Source: Undibacterium sp. (GTDB lineage: Bacteria > Pseudomonadota > Gammaproteobacteria > Burkholderiales > Burkholderiaceae). Taken from it: 64,000 nucleotides of DNA. Each line of letters starts with the position of its first letter. Position 1 is the first letter of the stretch. The stretch lies in NCBI GenBank assembly GCA_014376575.1, contig JACMRF010000069.1, forward strand, positions 5,227 to 69,226, read 5' to 3'. A model generated the notes under the pieces. It worked only from the letters and a program-made list of their open reading frames with translations, was not told the DNA's origin and did not search any database. The translations under genes were made by a program, and so were the position numbers. This document shows, piece after piece, positions 1 through 12,136 of this stretch.

Positions 1-1151
1 TTGTGCAATCGATGACGAATACTGATACGGCTGATGTATTTTCGACTGCAATCCAAATAAAGGAACTGGCTAGAGCTGGCTCGGAATTGGTAAGGATAAC
101 TGTGAATAATGCTGAAGCTGCAGTCGCAGTGCCAGCTATCCGCGAACAACTCGATAAAATGGGCGTTAATGTACCGATTGTTGGTGACTTTCACTACAAC
201 GGCCATACACTACTCGCTGAATATCCTGATTGCGCAACAATACTTTCAAAATATCGTATCAATCCTGGTAATGTTGGTAAAGGTGCTAAACGTGATGTCC
301 AGTTTGCGAAAATGATTGAGTTGGCATGTAAGTATGATAAGCCAGTTCGTATTGGGGTTAATTGGGGAAGCCTTGATCAATCGTTGCTTGCAAGAATTAT
401 GGATGAGAATGCGCAGAGAGTAAATCCGTGGAATGCGAAATCTGTGATGTGTGAGGCATTGATTACGTCTGCAATAGAGAGTGCTCAGCGTGCAGAAGAA
501 CTTGGTCTTTCTGGAGATAAAATTATATTGTCTTGCAAGGTGTCTGGCGTACAAGATTTGATAGCTGTATATAGGGATTTGGGAAGTCGATGTAATTACC
601 CTTTGCATCTTGGATTGACTGAAGCTGGTATGGGAAGTAAGGGAATAGTGGCATCTACTGCAGCACTATCCGTTCTTTTGCAAGAAGGTATCGGCGACAC
701 GATCAGAATTTCCTTGACACCGGAGCCGGGTGGTGATCGGTGTAAAGAGGTGATTGTAGGTCAGGAAATTTTGCAGACCATGGGCTTGCGCAAATTTACA
801 CCAATGGTTATTGCTTGTCCTGGGTGTGGACGTACAACATCGACTGTTTTTCAGGAACTCGCTGAAGATATTCAAATTTTTTTACGCGAACAGATGTTGA
901 TTTGGAAGACGGAATACCCAGGCGTTGAAGGTATGAACGTCGCAGTAATGGGATGTATAGTTAATGGGCCTGGTGAGTCGAAGCATGCAAATATTGGCAT
1001 TAGTTTGCCAGGGACTGGCGAGTCGCCAGCCGCACCAGTCTTTATTGATGGCGCTAAAGCGATGACATTGCGTGGTGATAATATTGCTAAAGAATTTCAA
1101 GCTATTGTTTTGGAATATGTGAAGAGTCATTACGCACAAGCAATACCATAA
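1..1151 (+). CDS. ispG: IspG, HMBPP synthase (5' end outside window)
   Basis: This is 4-hydroxy-3-methylbut-2-enyl-diphosphate synthase, the [4Fe-4S] enzyme that reduces MEcPP to HMBPP in the MEP isoprenoid pathway. The frame is already open at the edge: the first full codon is a GTG that I read as an internal Val leading into [10 protein letters not shown], a segment that in the family lies roughly 30-40 residues from the start. The cluster-binding part is intact, with CPGCGRTT (near nt 816-840) and GCIVNGPGE (near nt 952-978). It is followed 38 bases later by hisS on the same strand, the usual Burkholderiales order. Identity is firm; only the N-terminus is missing. Confidence 0.96.
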   Translation, partial: VQSMTNTDTADVFSTAIQIKELARAGSELVRITVNNAEAAVAVPAIREQLDKMGVNVPIVGDFHYNGHTLLAEYPDCATILSKYRINPGNVGKGAKRDVQFAKMIELACKYDKPVRIGVNWGSLDQSLLARIMDENAQRVNPWNAKSVMCEALITSAIESAQRAEELGLSGDKIILSCKVSGVQDLIAVYRDLGSRCNYPLHLGLTEAGMGSKGIVASTAALSVLLQEGIGDTIRISLTPEPGGDRCKEVIVGQEILQTMGLRKFTPMVIACPGCGRTTSTVFQELAEDIQIFLREQMLIWKTEYPGVEGMNVAVMGCIVNGPGESKHANIGISLPGTGESPAAPVFIDGAKAMTLRGDNIAKEFQAIVLEYVKSHYAQAIP

Positions 1152-1189
1152 TTGTTGTGAATTTAAATCGGATGGTTAGGTAATCAGGA

Positions 1190-2551
1190 ATGTCAGAAGA
1201 AAAGAAAATTGAAAAAATAAGCGGCATAAAGGGAATGAATGATGTGCTTCCTTGTGATGCTGCTTTGTGGGAATTATTTGAAAATACCGTAGAGTCGGTA
1301 CTTAAAAGTTATGGATACCAACGTATTCGCACGCCAATTGTAGAGTCTACTCACTTGTTTGCCAGAGGATTAGGCGAGGTGACAGACATCGTAGAAAAAG
1401 AAATGTATTCTTTTGAAGACGCTTTGAACGGTGACAAACTAACATTGCGCCCAGAAAATACAGCGGGAATCGTTCGCGCAGCCTTAGAGCATAATCTCAC
1501 TTACGATGGTCCAAAACGTCTTTGGTATTGCGGACCAATGTTTCGTCACGAAAAACCTCAACGTGGTCGCTATAGACAATTTCATCAGATTGGTGCGGAA
1601 GCTTTAGGATTTAATGGTCCTGATATAGATGCTGAGTTAATTGCAATGTGCCAACGTCTTTGGGATGATCTTGGTTTGCAAAATATACGACTGGAGCTGA
1701 ATTCCATTGGCGATGCTCAAGAGCGTCAACAACATCGTGTCGAATTGATTGCTTATTTCGAAAAGCATAAAGATATGCTAGATGCCGAAGCTCAGCGTCG
1801 CCTTTATAGTAATCCGCTGCGGATTTTGGATACGAAAAATCCGAACATGCAAGCGATGGTTAATGACGCACCAAAATTATTTGATTATCTTGGAGAAGAG
1901 TCAAAATCGCATTTTGAAGGTGTTCAAAAAATACTTCGTCATAACAGCATTCCATTTACGATAAATACCAGGTTAGTACGCGGAATGGACTATTACAATC
2001 GTACTGTATTCGAATGGGTAACTGATGATTTGGGTTCTCAGGGCACGGTATGTGGTGGCGGCAGATACGACTCACTTTTTGGTATGTTCGGTGGCCGAGC
2101 GACTCCAGCATGTGGCTTTGCTTTAGGTGTTGAACGTTTGTTGGAATTAATGAAGGCGGCAGGTGAGGGAGGGGCCGCAAACCAATGCGACGTTTATCTA
2201 GTACATCAGGGAATTCAAGCTCAAATGCAGTCTTTCGTAATCGGAGAGCGCTTGCGCGATGCGGGACTAGATGTTGTGTTACATTGCGCAGCGGCAGGCG
2301 GTGTTGGTAGTTTTAAATCTCAGATGAAGAAGGCTGATGCTAGCGGTGCTACTTTTTCGATAATTATTGGAGAAGATGAAGCAAATGTTAATAGCGTCAC
2401 GATTAAATCAATGCGCGCTGTAGATATGAATAACAATCAAATTACATTGCCTTTTGAATCTGCGGTCGATTACATCGTTGATCAAATTACCGGCGAAGCT
2501 GATACAGAAAACAATTGCGGCAATCCAAACCACATACATATTCACCACTAA
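1190..2551 (+). CDS. hisS: Histidyl-tRNA synthetase
   Basis: This class II aminoacyl-tRNA synthetase charges tRNA-His. At 453 residues it has the normal length. Motif 2 is visible as [10 protein letters not shown] (residues 118-127), the histidine-specific segment as [14 protein letters not shown] (about 262-275), and motif 3 as [10 protein letters not shown] (about 307-316). The anticodon-binding domain fills the last hundred residues. The C-terminus ends in an unusual histidine-containing tail (NPNHIHIHH), which does not affect the identification. The next gene starts 16 bases after the stop, so co-transcription with yfgM and bamB is likely. Confidence 0.97.
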   Translation: MSEEKKIEKISGIKGMNDVLPCDAALWELFENTVESVLKSYGYQRIRTPIVESTHLFARGLGEVTDIVEKEMYSFEDALNGDKLTLRPENTAGIVRAALEHNLTYDGPKRLWYCGPMFRHEKPQRGRYRQFHQIGAEALGFNGPDIDAELIAMCQRLWDDLGLQNIRLELNSIGDAQERQQHRVELIAYFEKHKDMLDAEAQRRLYSNPLRILDTKNPNMQAMVNDAPKLFDYLGEESKSHFEGVQKILRHNSIPFTINTRLVRGMDYYNRTVFEWVTDDLGSQGTVCGGGRYDSLFGMFGGRATPACGFALGVERLLELMKAAGEGGAANQCDVYLVHQGIQAQMQSFVIGERLRDAGLDVVLHCAAAGGVGSFKSQMKKADASGATFSIIIGEDEANVNSVTIKSMRAVDMNNNQITLPFESAVDYIVDQITGEADTENNCGNPNHIHIHH

Positions 2552-2567
2552 AATTAAACTAATAAAT

Positions 2568-3236
2568 ATGGCATACGATCTCGAAGAACAAGAACAGTTA
2601 GATACAATAAAAGCGTGGTGGAAGCAATACGGAAATCTAGTGACATGGTTATTAGTTGTTATTGTGTCTGCCTACGCAGCATGGACTGGTTGGGGCAGTT
2701 ATCAAAATGGACGATCAGTTCAGGCCTCGCAGCTTTATGATGAGTTGCAAAGGTCAGTTGCCGCAAAAGATAACGTTAGGGTTCAGCGTGCAGCAAGCGA
2801 TTTAATGGAGAAATTTACCCGTACTTCTTACGCACCGATGGCAGCTTTGTCAGCTGCAAAAAGTGCATTAGATTCGAATGATCTGAAAACCGCTAAATTG
2901 CAATTGAGTTGGATCATAGAGCATAGCAACGCTGATGAATTTAATGCGCTTGCTAGATTACGTTTGGCTGGAATTTTTCTCGATGAAAAAGCCTACGATG
3001 ATGGATTATCTTTATTGTCAGGTAAATTTCCCGATGAATTTACTGGTAACGTGTTCGACAGAAAAGGTGATATTTATGCCGCACAAAATAAGATTGCCGA
3101 GGCACGTGTTGCTTATCAAGTTGCAATGGAGAAAGTAAAGGAAAAAAATCCGGGTCGTAAATTGATTCAAATTAAATTCGATGCTGTTGGTGGTGTTGAT
3201 TCAAATAAAGTGGCTGTTAATGCAGCCGGTAAATAA
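2568..3236 (+). CDS. yfgM: YfgM-like membrane-anchored TPR protein
   Basis: A 222-residue inner-membrane protein of the YfgM/tetratricopeptide family. In enterobacteria YfgM binds the SecYEG translocon and periplasmic chaperones and assists envelope protein folding. A short cytosolic N-terminus (MAYDLEEQEQLDTIKAWWKQ) is followed by one membrane segment at about residues 24-43 and then a helical TPR-like periplasmic domain (LYDELQ, AKLQLSWI, GDIYAAQNKIAEARVAYQ). The frame is open further upstream inside hisS, but the ATG chosen here gives the family N-terminus. Its place between hisS and bamB is the conserved one. Confidence 0.9.
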   Translation: MAYDLEEQEQLDTIKAWWKQYGNLVTWLLVVIVSAYAAWTGWGSYQNGRSVQASQLYDELQRSVAAKDNVRVQRAASDLMEKFTRTSYAPMAALSAAKSALDSNDLKTAKLQLSWIIEHSNADEFNALARLRLAGIFLDEKAYDDGLSLLSGKFPDEFTGNVFDRKGDIYAAQNKIAEARVAYQVAMEKVKEKNPGRKLIQIKFDAVGGVDSNKVAVNAAGK

Positions 3237-3249
3237 ATTGGAGTTTGAC

Positions 3250-4404
3250 ATGCGTTTTTCAGCTAAGTTAATTGCTATCGCATCATTGATAGCATTGACT
3301 GGATGTTCAGCTTTATCGTCTATGAATCCTTTTGCAAAAGCAGAGACCAAGAATGTACCTGCGGCGTTACAAGAGTTTAAATCAAGCATATCAGTTAAAT
3401 CCGTTTGGTCTAGTTCTGTTGGAGTTAGCGGCACTTTTGTTTTATCGCCAGTGCAGGTTGAATCCGCAATCTATGCTGCCGGCGCGGATGGAACTCTCGT
3501 GAAAATCGATGCAACAACTGGCAAAGATTTCTGGCGAGTTAATACTGGAAAATCTTTGACTGCTGGGGTAGGTGCCGATAATGCCACAATTGCATTGGTA
3601 GGTTCAAAAGGAATTTTGATGGCCTTCAATTTGGATGGTAAATTGCGCTGGAAGGCGCAAGCCTCCAGTGAAATATTGACGGCTCCCGCAGTTGGCTACG
3701 GTTTAATAGTTGTTCGCAGCGTTGACAATCGTATCGCAGCATATGATGCGATGACTGGTGTTCGCAAGTGGGCAGTAGATCGTCCTTTACCAGCATTGAC
3801 ATTGCGTATAGTTTCAGGGATAGCATTGACGGACCAACTGGCTATCGTCGCGCTTCCTGGAGGTAAATTAATCGGCTTGGCATTAAATAACGGCAGTTTG
3901 CGCTGGGAAGCCTCAGCCGCGGATCCTAAAGGTGCAACTGAACTTGAGCGGATAGCGGATGTTTCAGGAACTCCGGCTGTTTTTGATCAAAGTGTATGTA
4001 CGGCTGCATATCAAGGAAGAGTCAGTTGTTTTGACTTGGCATCAGGTGCTGTACGATGGTCTAAGAATTTATCAAGCGAGGTCGGCGTTAATATCGACGA
4101 ACGATTTGTTTTTGCAGTTGATAACGCTGGGGCAATATCGGCATTTGCACGGCTGACAGGATCTAGTATTTGGAGAAACGAAAAACTCATTAACCGACAT
4201 TTATCGGCCCCCGTGTCCTTCGGACGTGCGGTCGCAGTTGGTGATTCGTTTGGGTATCTTCATTTCCTATCTAGAGAAGACGGATCTTTTATCGGTCGAG
4301 TGAGCACCGATGGTAGTCAAATTCTTGCAGCGCCATTCGTCGCTGGTTCGAATTTAATTATCCAAACTAAATCAGGGACAGTGGTTGCATTTGCGACCGA
4401 GTAA
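3250..4404 (+). CDS. bamB: BamB, outer-membrane assembly lipoprotein
   Basis: This is the beta-propeller lipoprotein of the BAM complex, which helps BamA insert beta-barrel proteins in the outer membrane. A lipoprotein signal peptide ends at the lipobox LTGC with Cys19 as the lipidated residue. The 384-residue product shows repeated PQQ-type blades (for example [40 protein letters not shown]). The start is chosen for the signal peptide and a TTGGAG ribosome-binding site seven bases upstream; the frame is open a little further left but that overlaps yfgM. It is five bases from der. Confidence 0.95.
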   Translation: MRFSAKLIAIASLIALTGCSALSSMNPFAKAETKNVPAALQEFKSSISVKSVWSSSVGVSGTFVLSPVQVESAIYAAGADGTLVKIDATTGKDFWRVNTGKSLTAGVGADNATIALVGSKGILMAFNLDGKLRWKAQASSEILTAPAVGYGLIVVRSVDNRIAAYDAMTGVRKWAVDRPLPALTLRIVSGIALTDQLAIVALPGGKLIGLALNNGSLRWEASAADPKGATELERIADVSGTPAVFDQSVCTAAYQGRVSCFDLASGAVRWSKNLSSEVGVNIDERFVFAVDNAGAISAFARLTGSSIWRNEKLINRHLSAPVSFGRAVAVGDSFGYLHFLSREDGSFIGRVSTDGSQILAAPFVAGSNLIIQTKSGTVVAFATE

Positions 4405-4409
4405 TACAA

Positions 4410-5753
4410 ATGAAGCCGGTAATTGCACTTATAGGTCGACCTAATGTCGGCAAATCCACGCTGTTCAATCGGCTAACTCGATCTCGTGACGCGCTAGTTG
4501 CGGATCTTCCTGGTCTCACTCGGGATCGACATTATGGGGAGGGACGGGTTGGTGATCGCCCATTCTTGGTAATTGATACTGGTGGTTTTGAACCGGTAGC
4601 CAAAGACGGCATCATGCATGAAATGGCTAAACAAACCAAGCAAGCAGTTGCTGAGGCAGACGTAGTTATTTTTCTGGTCGATGGGCGCCAAGGGTTGACG
4701 CCGCATGATAAAACGATAACTGATTTTTTGCGTAAGTCTGGTCGCTCAGTAATGTTGGTCGTGAATAAAGCCGAGGGTATGAGATACTCTTCGGTCGCTG
4801 CAGATTTTTATGAGTTAGGTCTTGGCGATCCTTACGTGATTTCGTCGGCACACGGTGATGGTGTAGCTGATCTGGTTGAAGAATCACTGAATATCGCGTT
4901 TGCACAGCGTCCACCAGAAAACGAAGAGCCAATTGATGTCATTCGAGGTGTAAAAATCGCAATTGTTGGACGTCCAAATGTAGGTAAGTCGACTTTGGTT
5001 AACACTCTTCTTGGCGAAGAGCGGGTAATTGCATTTGATATGCCAGGAACAACAAGAGATTCGATTGAAATTCCATTTGAGCGCGATGGAAAACATTACA
5101 CATTGATTGATACTGCAGGTATTCGTCGTCGAGGTAAGGTTTTTGAGGCCATTGAAAAGTTTTCGGTAGTTAAAACATTGCAATCTGTTTCAGAGGCAAA
5201 TGTAGTATTGCTATTACTCGACGCGCAGCAAGATATTTCAGAGCAAGACGCACATATCGCTGGTTTTATACTTGAATCTGGACGCGCGTTAGTAGTTGGG
5301 GTTAATAAGTGGGATGGCTTGCAGAGTGAACGTCGAGATGAAATCAAAGTTGACATCGAGCGCAAATTGAATTTTTTAACATTTGCAAAATTTCATTTTA
5401 TATCGGCATTGAAATCTTCTGGCGTTGATCCGATGATGAAATCTATTGATGCTGCATACGCAGCTGCGATGGTAAATTTATCTACTCCAAAATTGACTAG
5501 AGCTTTAATTGAAGCTGTTGAGCATCAGCAGCCGAAACGCAAAGGTTCTATTCGCCCCAAAATGCGATATGCCCATCAAGGAGGCCAAAATCCTCCAATT
5601 ATCGTTATTCATGGAAATGCGCTCGATTCTATTGGGGATGTTTATAAGCGATATTTGGAAAAACACTTTCGTGAAACATTCTCGCTCATAGGAACACCTT
5701 TACGTATAGAAATGAGATCTGGAAAAAACCCGTTTGCGAAAACTGAAAAATAA
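4410..5753 (+). CDS. der: Der (EngA), double GTPase in 50S ribosome assembly
   Basis: Der is an essential GTPase with two G domains in tandem and a C-terminal KH-like domain, acting late in 50S subunit maturation. Both P-loops are identical in core, GRPNVGKS at residues 9-16 and again at 187-194. G3 motifs are DTGG (56-59) and DTAG in the second domain. G4 is NKAEG in the first domain, the variant usual in this family, and NKWD in the second. The KH-like domain covers about residues 355-447. Length (447) is typical. It closes the ispG-to-der cluster; hfq begins 143 bases later and could have its own promoter. Confidence 0.97.
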   Translation: MKPVIALIGRPNVGKSTLFNRLTRSRDALVADLPGLTRDRHYGEGRVGDRPFLVIDTGGFEPVAKDGIMHEMAKQTKQAVAEADVVIFLVDGRQGLTPHDKTITDFLRKSGRSVMLVVNKAEGMRYSSVAADFYELGLGDPYVISSAHGDGVADLVEESLNIAFAQRPPENEEPIDVIRGVKIAIVGRPNVGKSTLVNTLLGEERVIAFDMPGTTRDSIEIPFERDGKHYTLIDTAGIRRRGKVFEAIEKFSVVKTLQSVSEANVVLLLLDAQQDISEQDAHIAGFILESGRALVVGVNKWDGLQSERRDEIKVDIERKLNFLTFAKFHFISALKSSGVDPMMKSIDAAYAAAMVNLSTPKLTRALIEAVEHQQPKRKGSIRPKMRYAHQGGQNPPIIVIHGNALDSIGDVYKRYLEKHFRETFSLIGTPLRIEMRSGKNPFAKTEK

Positions 5754-5896
5754 TTTATTCTTGTGAAACTCTGTCAGACGAAGCATGCGGTAAAATAAAA
5801 AAACCGATTACAGTCGCGAAGTAGTCATCTTACTGGGCACTTGAGTTTTTTCAATGCGCCCCAAACTCCTTATCACAACAATACAATGGAGCTGTT

Positions 5897-6133
5897 ATGA
5901 GTAATAAAGGGCAACTTTTACAAGACCCGTTTTTGAACGCACTGCGCAAGGAACATATTCCAGTGTCTATTTACTTGGTCAACGGTATTAAATTACAAGG
6001 GCACATAGAGTCCTTTGACCAGTATGTTGTACTGTTGCGCAATACGGTGACCCAAATGGTATATAAGCACGCAATTTCTACTGTTGTCCCAGCTCGTGCA
6101 GTAAGTATTAATGCCGAATCAGAAGCTGAGTAA
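5897..6133 (+). CDS. hfq: Hfq RNA chaperone
   Basis: Hfq is the Sm-like hexameric ring protein that pairs small RNAs with mRNAs. The 78-residue product contains the full Sm core, starting [15 protein letters not shown] and with the Sm2 signature [12 protein letters not shown]. The C-terminal tail is short ([13 protein letters not shown]), as in many betaproteobacteria. A GGAG ribosome-binding site lies at 5888-5891, five bases before the ATG. It heads the conserved hfq-hflX-hflK-hflC group. Confidence 0.97.
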   Translation: MSNKGQLLQDPFLNALRKEHIPVSIYLVNGIKLQGHIESFDQYVVLLRNTVTQMVYKHAISTVVPARAVSINAESEAE

Positions 6134-6172
6134 GTTCTTGATTTTATATTTGTTTGAGATTTTTCTCTCTTT

Positions 6173-7297
6173 ATGCGCGCCGTATTAGTAGGTGTAGACT
6201 TCGGCAAAGATGATTTTGCCGCGAGTCTCGACGAATTGTCGTTGCTATCGCTGTCTGCGGGTGCACTGCCAATTGTTTCAATTGTGTGCAAACGGTCAAG
6301 TCCTGATGCCGCACTTTTCGTTGGTGCGGGTAAGGCAGATGAAATAGCGTTTGCGGTTTCAGATGCTACTCTCGATATCGCTATATTTAATCATGCCCTT
6401 TCGCCAGCGCAGCAGCGAAATCTTGAGCGACACCTAAAAGTGCGCGTCGTTGACAGAACTAGTCTAATACTCGATATTTTTGCTCAGCGTGCGCATAGCC
6501 ATGAGGGGAAAATTCAAGTTGAGCTTGCACAACTACAGCATTTGTCGACGCGCCTGATTCGCGGATGGACACACTTGGAAAGACAAAAAGGCGGAATTGG
6601 TTTGCGAGGCCCAGGGGAAACTCAATTGGAAACCGACAGGCGTCTTCTCGGTGATCGCGTCAAGGCGCTAAAATTTAAAATGGAAAAACTGCATAAGCAA
6701 AGGGAAACCCAGCGTCGGTCACGAGGGCGAAGTAAAACATTTTCGGTCTCGTTGGTTGGATATACTAACGCTGGTAAATCAACTCTGTTTAATACGTTGA
6801 CTAAAGCGGGAGCTTATACTGCCGATCAGTTATTTGCGACGTTGGATACAACTTCACGAAGATTGTATTTGGGCGATGTTGGAAATATTGTGATTTCCGA
6901 TACGGTTGGATTTATTCGTGAATTACCACATCAACTAGTTGATGCTTTTCGGGCCACACTGGAAGAAACCATTCACGCTGATCTATTGTTGCATGTGGTA
7001 GATGCAAGTAGTCCAGTACGTTTGGACCAGATAAAAGAAGTTAATAAAGTTTTAAAAGAGATTGGCGCAGATCAAATTCCTCAATTATTAGTATGGAACA
7101 AAATCGACTTAGCACCACATCAGCCAAGTGTTGATTTGGATGAATGTGATAAAATCCAACGTGTTTTTTTAAGTGCTCGTACTGGAGCTGGTGTTGAATT
7201 ATTGCGACAGGCAATTGCAGAGCGGGCAAGAACTGAAGCCTCCAAATTTAATCAACTTCCGCAAGCAACAGAGCGCAATGATGTGCGATTTGTTTAA
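6173..7297 (+). CDS. hflX: HflX, ribosome-associated GTPase
   Basis: HflX is a GTPase that splits stalled or heat-damaged 70S ribosomes. The N-terminal HflX domain ends in the family hallmark GGIGLRGPGETQLE (residues 140-153). A coiled-coil linker (about 155-188) leads to the G domain with P-loop GYTNAGKS (196-203), G3 DTVGF and G4 NKID. The 374-residue length is normal. It starts 39 bases after the hfq stop and precedes hflK in the standard order. Confidence 0.95.
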   Translation: MRAVLVGVDFGKDDFAASLDELSLLSLSAGALPIVSIVCKRSSPDAALFVGAGKADEIAFAVSDATLDIAIFNHALSPAQQRNLERHLKVRVVDRTSLILDIFAQRAHSHEGKIQVELAQLQHLSTRLIRGWTHLERQKGGIGLRGPGETQLETDRRLLGDRVKALKFKMEKLHKQRETQRRSRGRSKTFSVSLVGYTNAGKSTLFNTLTKAGAYTADQLFATLDTTSRRLYLGDVGNIVISDTVGFIRELPHQLVDAFRATLEETIHADLLLHVVDASSPVRLDQIKEVNKVLKEIGADQIPQLLVWNKIDLAPHQPSVDLDECDKIQRVFLSARTGAGVELLRQAIAERARTEASKFNQLPQATERNDVRFV

Positions 7298-7341
7298 GCT
7301 TAATTTAAATCCTACTTACCTTTAAACTGGATAGCAAAAGA

Positions 7342-8622
7342 ATGCTTGCTTCACTTCGAAAAAAATTGGGTTTAACTCTTTCATTGAACGACCCACAATG
7401 GGGACGAGGTTCTAAGAATAACAATGAAAACGGGAAAAAGCCCAATGATGGGCCACCGGATTTGGATCAGCTCTGGCGCGACTTTAATCAGCGTCTAAAT
7501 CGCTTTTTTGGTCCAAAAGGAAGCGGCGATAGTGGAGGTGGATTTAATCCTGATGCGACCAGTGCTAAAATGGGGGCTGGGATTGTTATCGTAATCGTTG
7601 CTTTTATTTGGATGGCGAGCGGATTTTTTATTGTACAGGAAGGGCAAACTGGTGTTGTCACCACATTCGGCAAATATGGAGGCAGTAATGATTTGGCAAA
7701 GCCGGGTTTTAATTGGCGATGGCCTTACCCAATACAAGCACATGAGATCGTCAATGTTTCTCAGGTACGTACAATAGAAGTTGGTTATCGTTCTAATGTT
7801 AAAAATAAACAGCCTAAAGAGGCATTAATGTTGACCGACGATGAAAATATTATTGATATTCAGTTCGCGGTGCAGTTTAAATTGAATGATGCGGCGAAGT
7901 GGCTATATAACAATCGAGATCAAGAGGAAATGATTAGACAAGTTGCTGAAACTGCGATCCGCGAAGTTGTAGGTAAAAGCAAGATGGACTTTGTTTTGTA
8001 TGAGGGACGCGAAAAGGTAGCATTTGATGTAAGTGCCTTAATGCAATTAATTTTGAAGAAATATGATGCCGGTGTGCATGTTACTAATGTGACCATGCAA
8101 GGTGTTCAGCCTCCTGAGCAAGTGCAAGCGGCATTTGATGACGCCGTAAAAGCAGGCCAGGACAAAGAGCGCCAAAAAAATGAAGGCCAAGCATACGCTA
8201 ATGACGTCATTCCTAAGGCTCGTGGAGAGGCATCTCGCTTACTCCAAGAAGCTGAGGGTTATAAGTCAAGAGTCGTTGCAAACGCAGAGGGGAATGCATC
8301 TCGTTTCAAGCAAGTTTTGGTCGAGTATCAAAAAGCACCAGCAGTCACTCGAGACCGCATGTATATAGAAACGATGCAGCAGATATTTTCAAATACTACA
8401 AAATTAATGATGGACGTGAAGAGCGGAAATAATATGATTTATTTACCTTTGGATAAGTTGATTTCTCAAACAGATTCTTCAAATATGAAAATTCCTACTG
8501 CTCAACCACAAAATAGCACAGCCGCTTTGCCTTCGGAGCAGATTCCAACTGTTGAAATGAGATTCGGCAAAGATGGTCGATCCCGTGACACACGAGACTC
8601 TCGTGACCGAGAGGTAAGATAA
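7342..8622 (+). CDS. hflK: HflK, FtsH protease regulator
   Basis: HflK is an SPFH/prohibitin-family inner-membrane protein that forms the HflKC cage around the FtsH protease. A Gly/Asn-rich cytosolic N-terminus (to about residue 76) is followed by a single membrane segment at about 78-98 (IVIVIVAFIWMASGFF) and the SPFH domain beginning VQEGQTGVVTTFGKY. The C-terminal tail is polar and ends in an Arg/Asp-rich run (GRSRDTRDSRDREVR). The stop codon overlaps the hflC start by one base (TAATG), indicating translational coupling. Confidence 0.95.
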   Translation: MLASLRKKLGLTLSLNDPQWGRGSKNNNENGKKPNDGPPDLDQLWRDFNQRLNRFFGPKGSGDSGGGFNPDATSAKMGAGIVIVIVAFIWMASGFFIVQEGQTGVVTTFGKYGGSNDLAKPGFNWRWPYPIQAHEIVNVSQVRTIEVGYRSNVKNKQPKEALMLTDDENIIDIQFAVQFKLNDAAKWLYNNRDQEEMIRQVAETAIREVVGKSKMDFVLYEGREKVAFDVSALMQLILKKYDAGVHVTNVTMQGVQPPEQVQAAFDDAVKAGQDKERQKNEGQAYANDVIPKARGEASRLLQEAEGYKSRVVANAEGNASRFKQVLVEYQKAPAVTRDRMYIETMQQIFSNTTKLMMDVKSGNNMIYLPLDKLISQTDSSNMKIPTAQPQNSTAALPSEQIPTVEMRFGKDGRSRDTRDSRDREVR

Positions 8623-9518
8623 TGAATAAATACATCACAGCAATGATCGCGTTGACGATTGCTTTACTAATTTTATCTTCGACCATTTTTGTAGTAGATC
8701 AGAAGTCTCATGCAATCGTTTTTGCATTGGGTGAAGTGAAGTCAGTCATTAGCGAGCCAGGGCTGCACTTTAAGCTTCCACCTCCATTTCAAAATGTTTT
8801 ATTTTTGGATAAGAGGATTTTAACGATCGATTCAGCGGAAGCAGATAGGTTTATTACTGCAGAGAAGAAAAATATTCTGGTTGATACTTATGTTAAGTGG
8901 CATATAACAGAGCCAAAATTATATTATGTGAGTTTCAATGGAGATGAGGGGCGTGCCCGTGATCGTATGTCGCAGATTGTTAAAGCGGCATTGAATGATG
9001 AGATTACCAAACGTAGCGTACGTGATGTCATTTCTGGAGAGCGTGACAAAGTCATGCAAGCCATTCAAAAGAAAGTAACAGAAGAGGCAAAGCAAATCGG
9101 AGTTGAAATTGTCGATGTTAGATTAAAACGCGTTGACTATGTTGAGCAGATTAATAACTCTGTTTACGATCGAATGAAATCAGAACGAAGCCGAGTAGCT
9201 AATGAACTGCGCTCTACAGGCTTTGCTGATTCAGAAAAAATTCGGGCTGACGCTGATAAGCAGCGCGTAGTAATACTTGCTGAAGCTTATCGTGAAGCAG
9301 AAGAAAATCGCGGTTCAGGTGATGCTGATGCATCGCAAATTTATTCGCAAGCTTTTGGACAAAATCCAGAATTTTATAAGTTTTACCGTAGCCTCGAAGC
9401 CTATCGATCAAGTTTTAAAACTAAAAGTGATATGCTAATTATTGATCCAAATTCTGAGTTCTTTAAATACTTTAAGGCGCCTGGAAATCCCAATTCTGGA
9501 ATTGGCAAAACAAAGTAG
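8622..9518 (+). CDS. hflC: HflC, FtsH protease regulator
   Basis: HflC is the partner of HflK in the membrane complex that limits FtsH access to membrane substrates. One N-terminal membrane segment (about residues 5-25) precedes an SPFH domain that starts VDQKSHAIVFALGEVK. The later alpha-helical part contains the typical SERSRVANELRSTGFADSEKIRADAD-type region. At 298 residues it is of normal size. A strong hairpin with a T tract follows the stop, so hflC ends this transcript or is separated by an attenuating terminator from hisZ. Confidence 0.95.
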   Translation: MNKYITAMIALTIALLILSSTIFVVDQKSHAIVFALGEVKSVISEPGLHFKLPPPFQNVLFLDKRILTIDSAEADRFITAEKKNILVDTYVKWHITEPKLYYVSFNGDEGRARDRMSQIVKAALNDEITKRSVRDVISGERDKVMQAIQKKVTEEAKQIGVEIVDVRLKRVDYVEQINNSVYDRMKSERSRVANELRSTGFADSEKIRADADKQRVVILAEAYREAEENRGSGDADASQIYSQAFGQNPEFYKFYRSLEAYRSSFKTKSDMLIIDPNSEFFKYFKAPGNPNSGIGKTK

Positions 9519-9540
9519 TATTTAAGTAGGTTTAAGCTTA

Positions 9541-9575
9541 AAAAAACTGCAAATCATCTGAGTTGCAGTTTTTTT
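9541..9575 (+). terminator. Terminator after hflC
   Basis: A 12-bp perfect stem (AAAAAACTGCAA paired with TTGCAGTTTTTT) with a 10-base loop runs into T residues 22 bases after the hflC stop. The A/T flanks make it a possible terminator in both directions. Confidence 0.8.
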
Positions 9576-9646
9576 ATGTTCATATTGTTTTGAACAGCAC
9601 CTTTGCTTTTTCAAATTTTTCTCAATAGTCCTTTTAATATCATCTT

Positions 9647-10798
9647 ATGCCGAATTGGCTTTTACCCGAAAATATCGCTGATGTTCTGCCATCCGAGGCT
9701 CGCAAAATTGAAGAGTTGCGGCGTTTGTTGCTTGATAATTTTAGGCAATATGGCTATGAATTGATTATGCCTCCATTGTTGGAATTTATTGAGTCGCTAT
9801 TAACGGGTGCCGGCCAAGATATGGATTTACAAACCTTCAAATTGGTAGATCAAATTTCTGGCCGCACAATGGGCATTCGGGCAGATATGACAACGCAAGT
9901 TGCGCGAATTGATGCTCATTTGTTAAATCGTTTATCTGTGACGCGACTTTGCTATGCTGGCAGCGTGCTTCATACTCGACCTTTGGGGTTGCATGCCACT
10001 CGTGAGCCTATGCAAATCGGCGCGGAGATATATGGACATGCAGGGTTGGAAGCGGATGCTGAAATTCAAGAGCTTGTTCTGTCTTCGTTATCTATCGCAA
10101 ATATTTCTCACGTGCGCTTAGATTTATGTCACGTTGGTGTTTTGCGCGCATTAATGGAGTTCGATCCAAAGGCGAAACAACATGAGGCTGATTTATTTAC
10201 CCTGTTAGGGGCCAAAGATCTACCAGCGTTAGAGTTGCTTACTAAAGACTTTAATTCGGACGTTCGCAAGGCGTTACTGGATTTGCCAAGTCTTTATGGC
10301 GATGTTTCAGTGATCGAGCGCGCTCGAAACTTGTTGCCGAGTTTGAGTGGTATAGAATCGGCGCTTGACGAACTGGCGTATCTGGTCAAGTTGGCCGGAA
10401 ATGCAAACGTCACGGTGGACCTAGCTGATTTTCGTGGATATCATTATCACAGTGGCGTTATGTTTAACGTGTTTGTGCCTGGTTTGCCAAATGCAGTTGC
10501 TCGCGGCGGTCGTTACGACCATGTTGGAGAGGCATTTGGTCGCGCACGCCCGGCTACCGGATTTTCGCTAGATCTTAGAGAATTAGCAAGACTTATGCCA
10601 ACGGCTGAGCGAAAAAATGCAATTCTTGCTCCATGGAGTCAAGACCAAGCTTTGCGAATTAAAATTAGTGAGTTGCGTGTTGCTGGAGAGGTTGTTATTC
10701 AAAACTTACCTGGACACGAAAACGTACAGGACGAATTTGATTGTAATCGGGCAGTCATTTTTGAAGATGGACATTGGATTCTTAAAAACGTAGGTTGA
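9647..10798 (+). CDS. hisZ: HisZ, ATP phosphoribosyltransferase regulatory subunit
   Basis: HisZ is a histidyl-tRNA synthetase paralogue that has lost tRNA charging and instead binds the short form of HisG to make the first enzyme of histidine synthesis. The sequence begins [20 protein letters not shown] and shows class II synthetase-like motifs ([37 protein letters not shown]), with 383 residues and no anticodon-binding domain. No hisG is present in the window. In Burkholderiales hisZ commonly sits alone in front of purA, exactly as here, with the two genes overlapping or abutting. Confidence 0.94.
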   Translation: MPNWLLPENIADVLPSEARKIEELRRLLLDNFRQYGYELIMPPLLEFIESLLTGAGQDMDLQTFKLVDQISGRTMGIRADMTTQVARIDAHLLNRLSVTRLCYAGSVLHTRPLGLHATREPMQIGAEIYGHAGLEADAEIQELVLSSLSIANISHVRLDLCHVGVLRALMEFDPKAKQHEADLFTLLGAKDLPALELLTKDFNSDVRKALLDLPSLYGDVSVIERARNLLPSLSGIESALDELAYLVKLAGNANVTVDLADFRGYHYHSGVMFNVFVPGLPNAVARGGRYDHVGEAFGRARPATGFSLDLRELARLMPTAERKNAILAPWSQDQALRIKISELRVAGEVVIQNLPGHENVQDEFDCNRAVIFEDGHWILKNVG

Positions 10799-12115
<1,317 letters not shown>

Positions 12116-12136
12116 TCGGGAAGAGGAAGTTTAAAA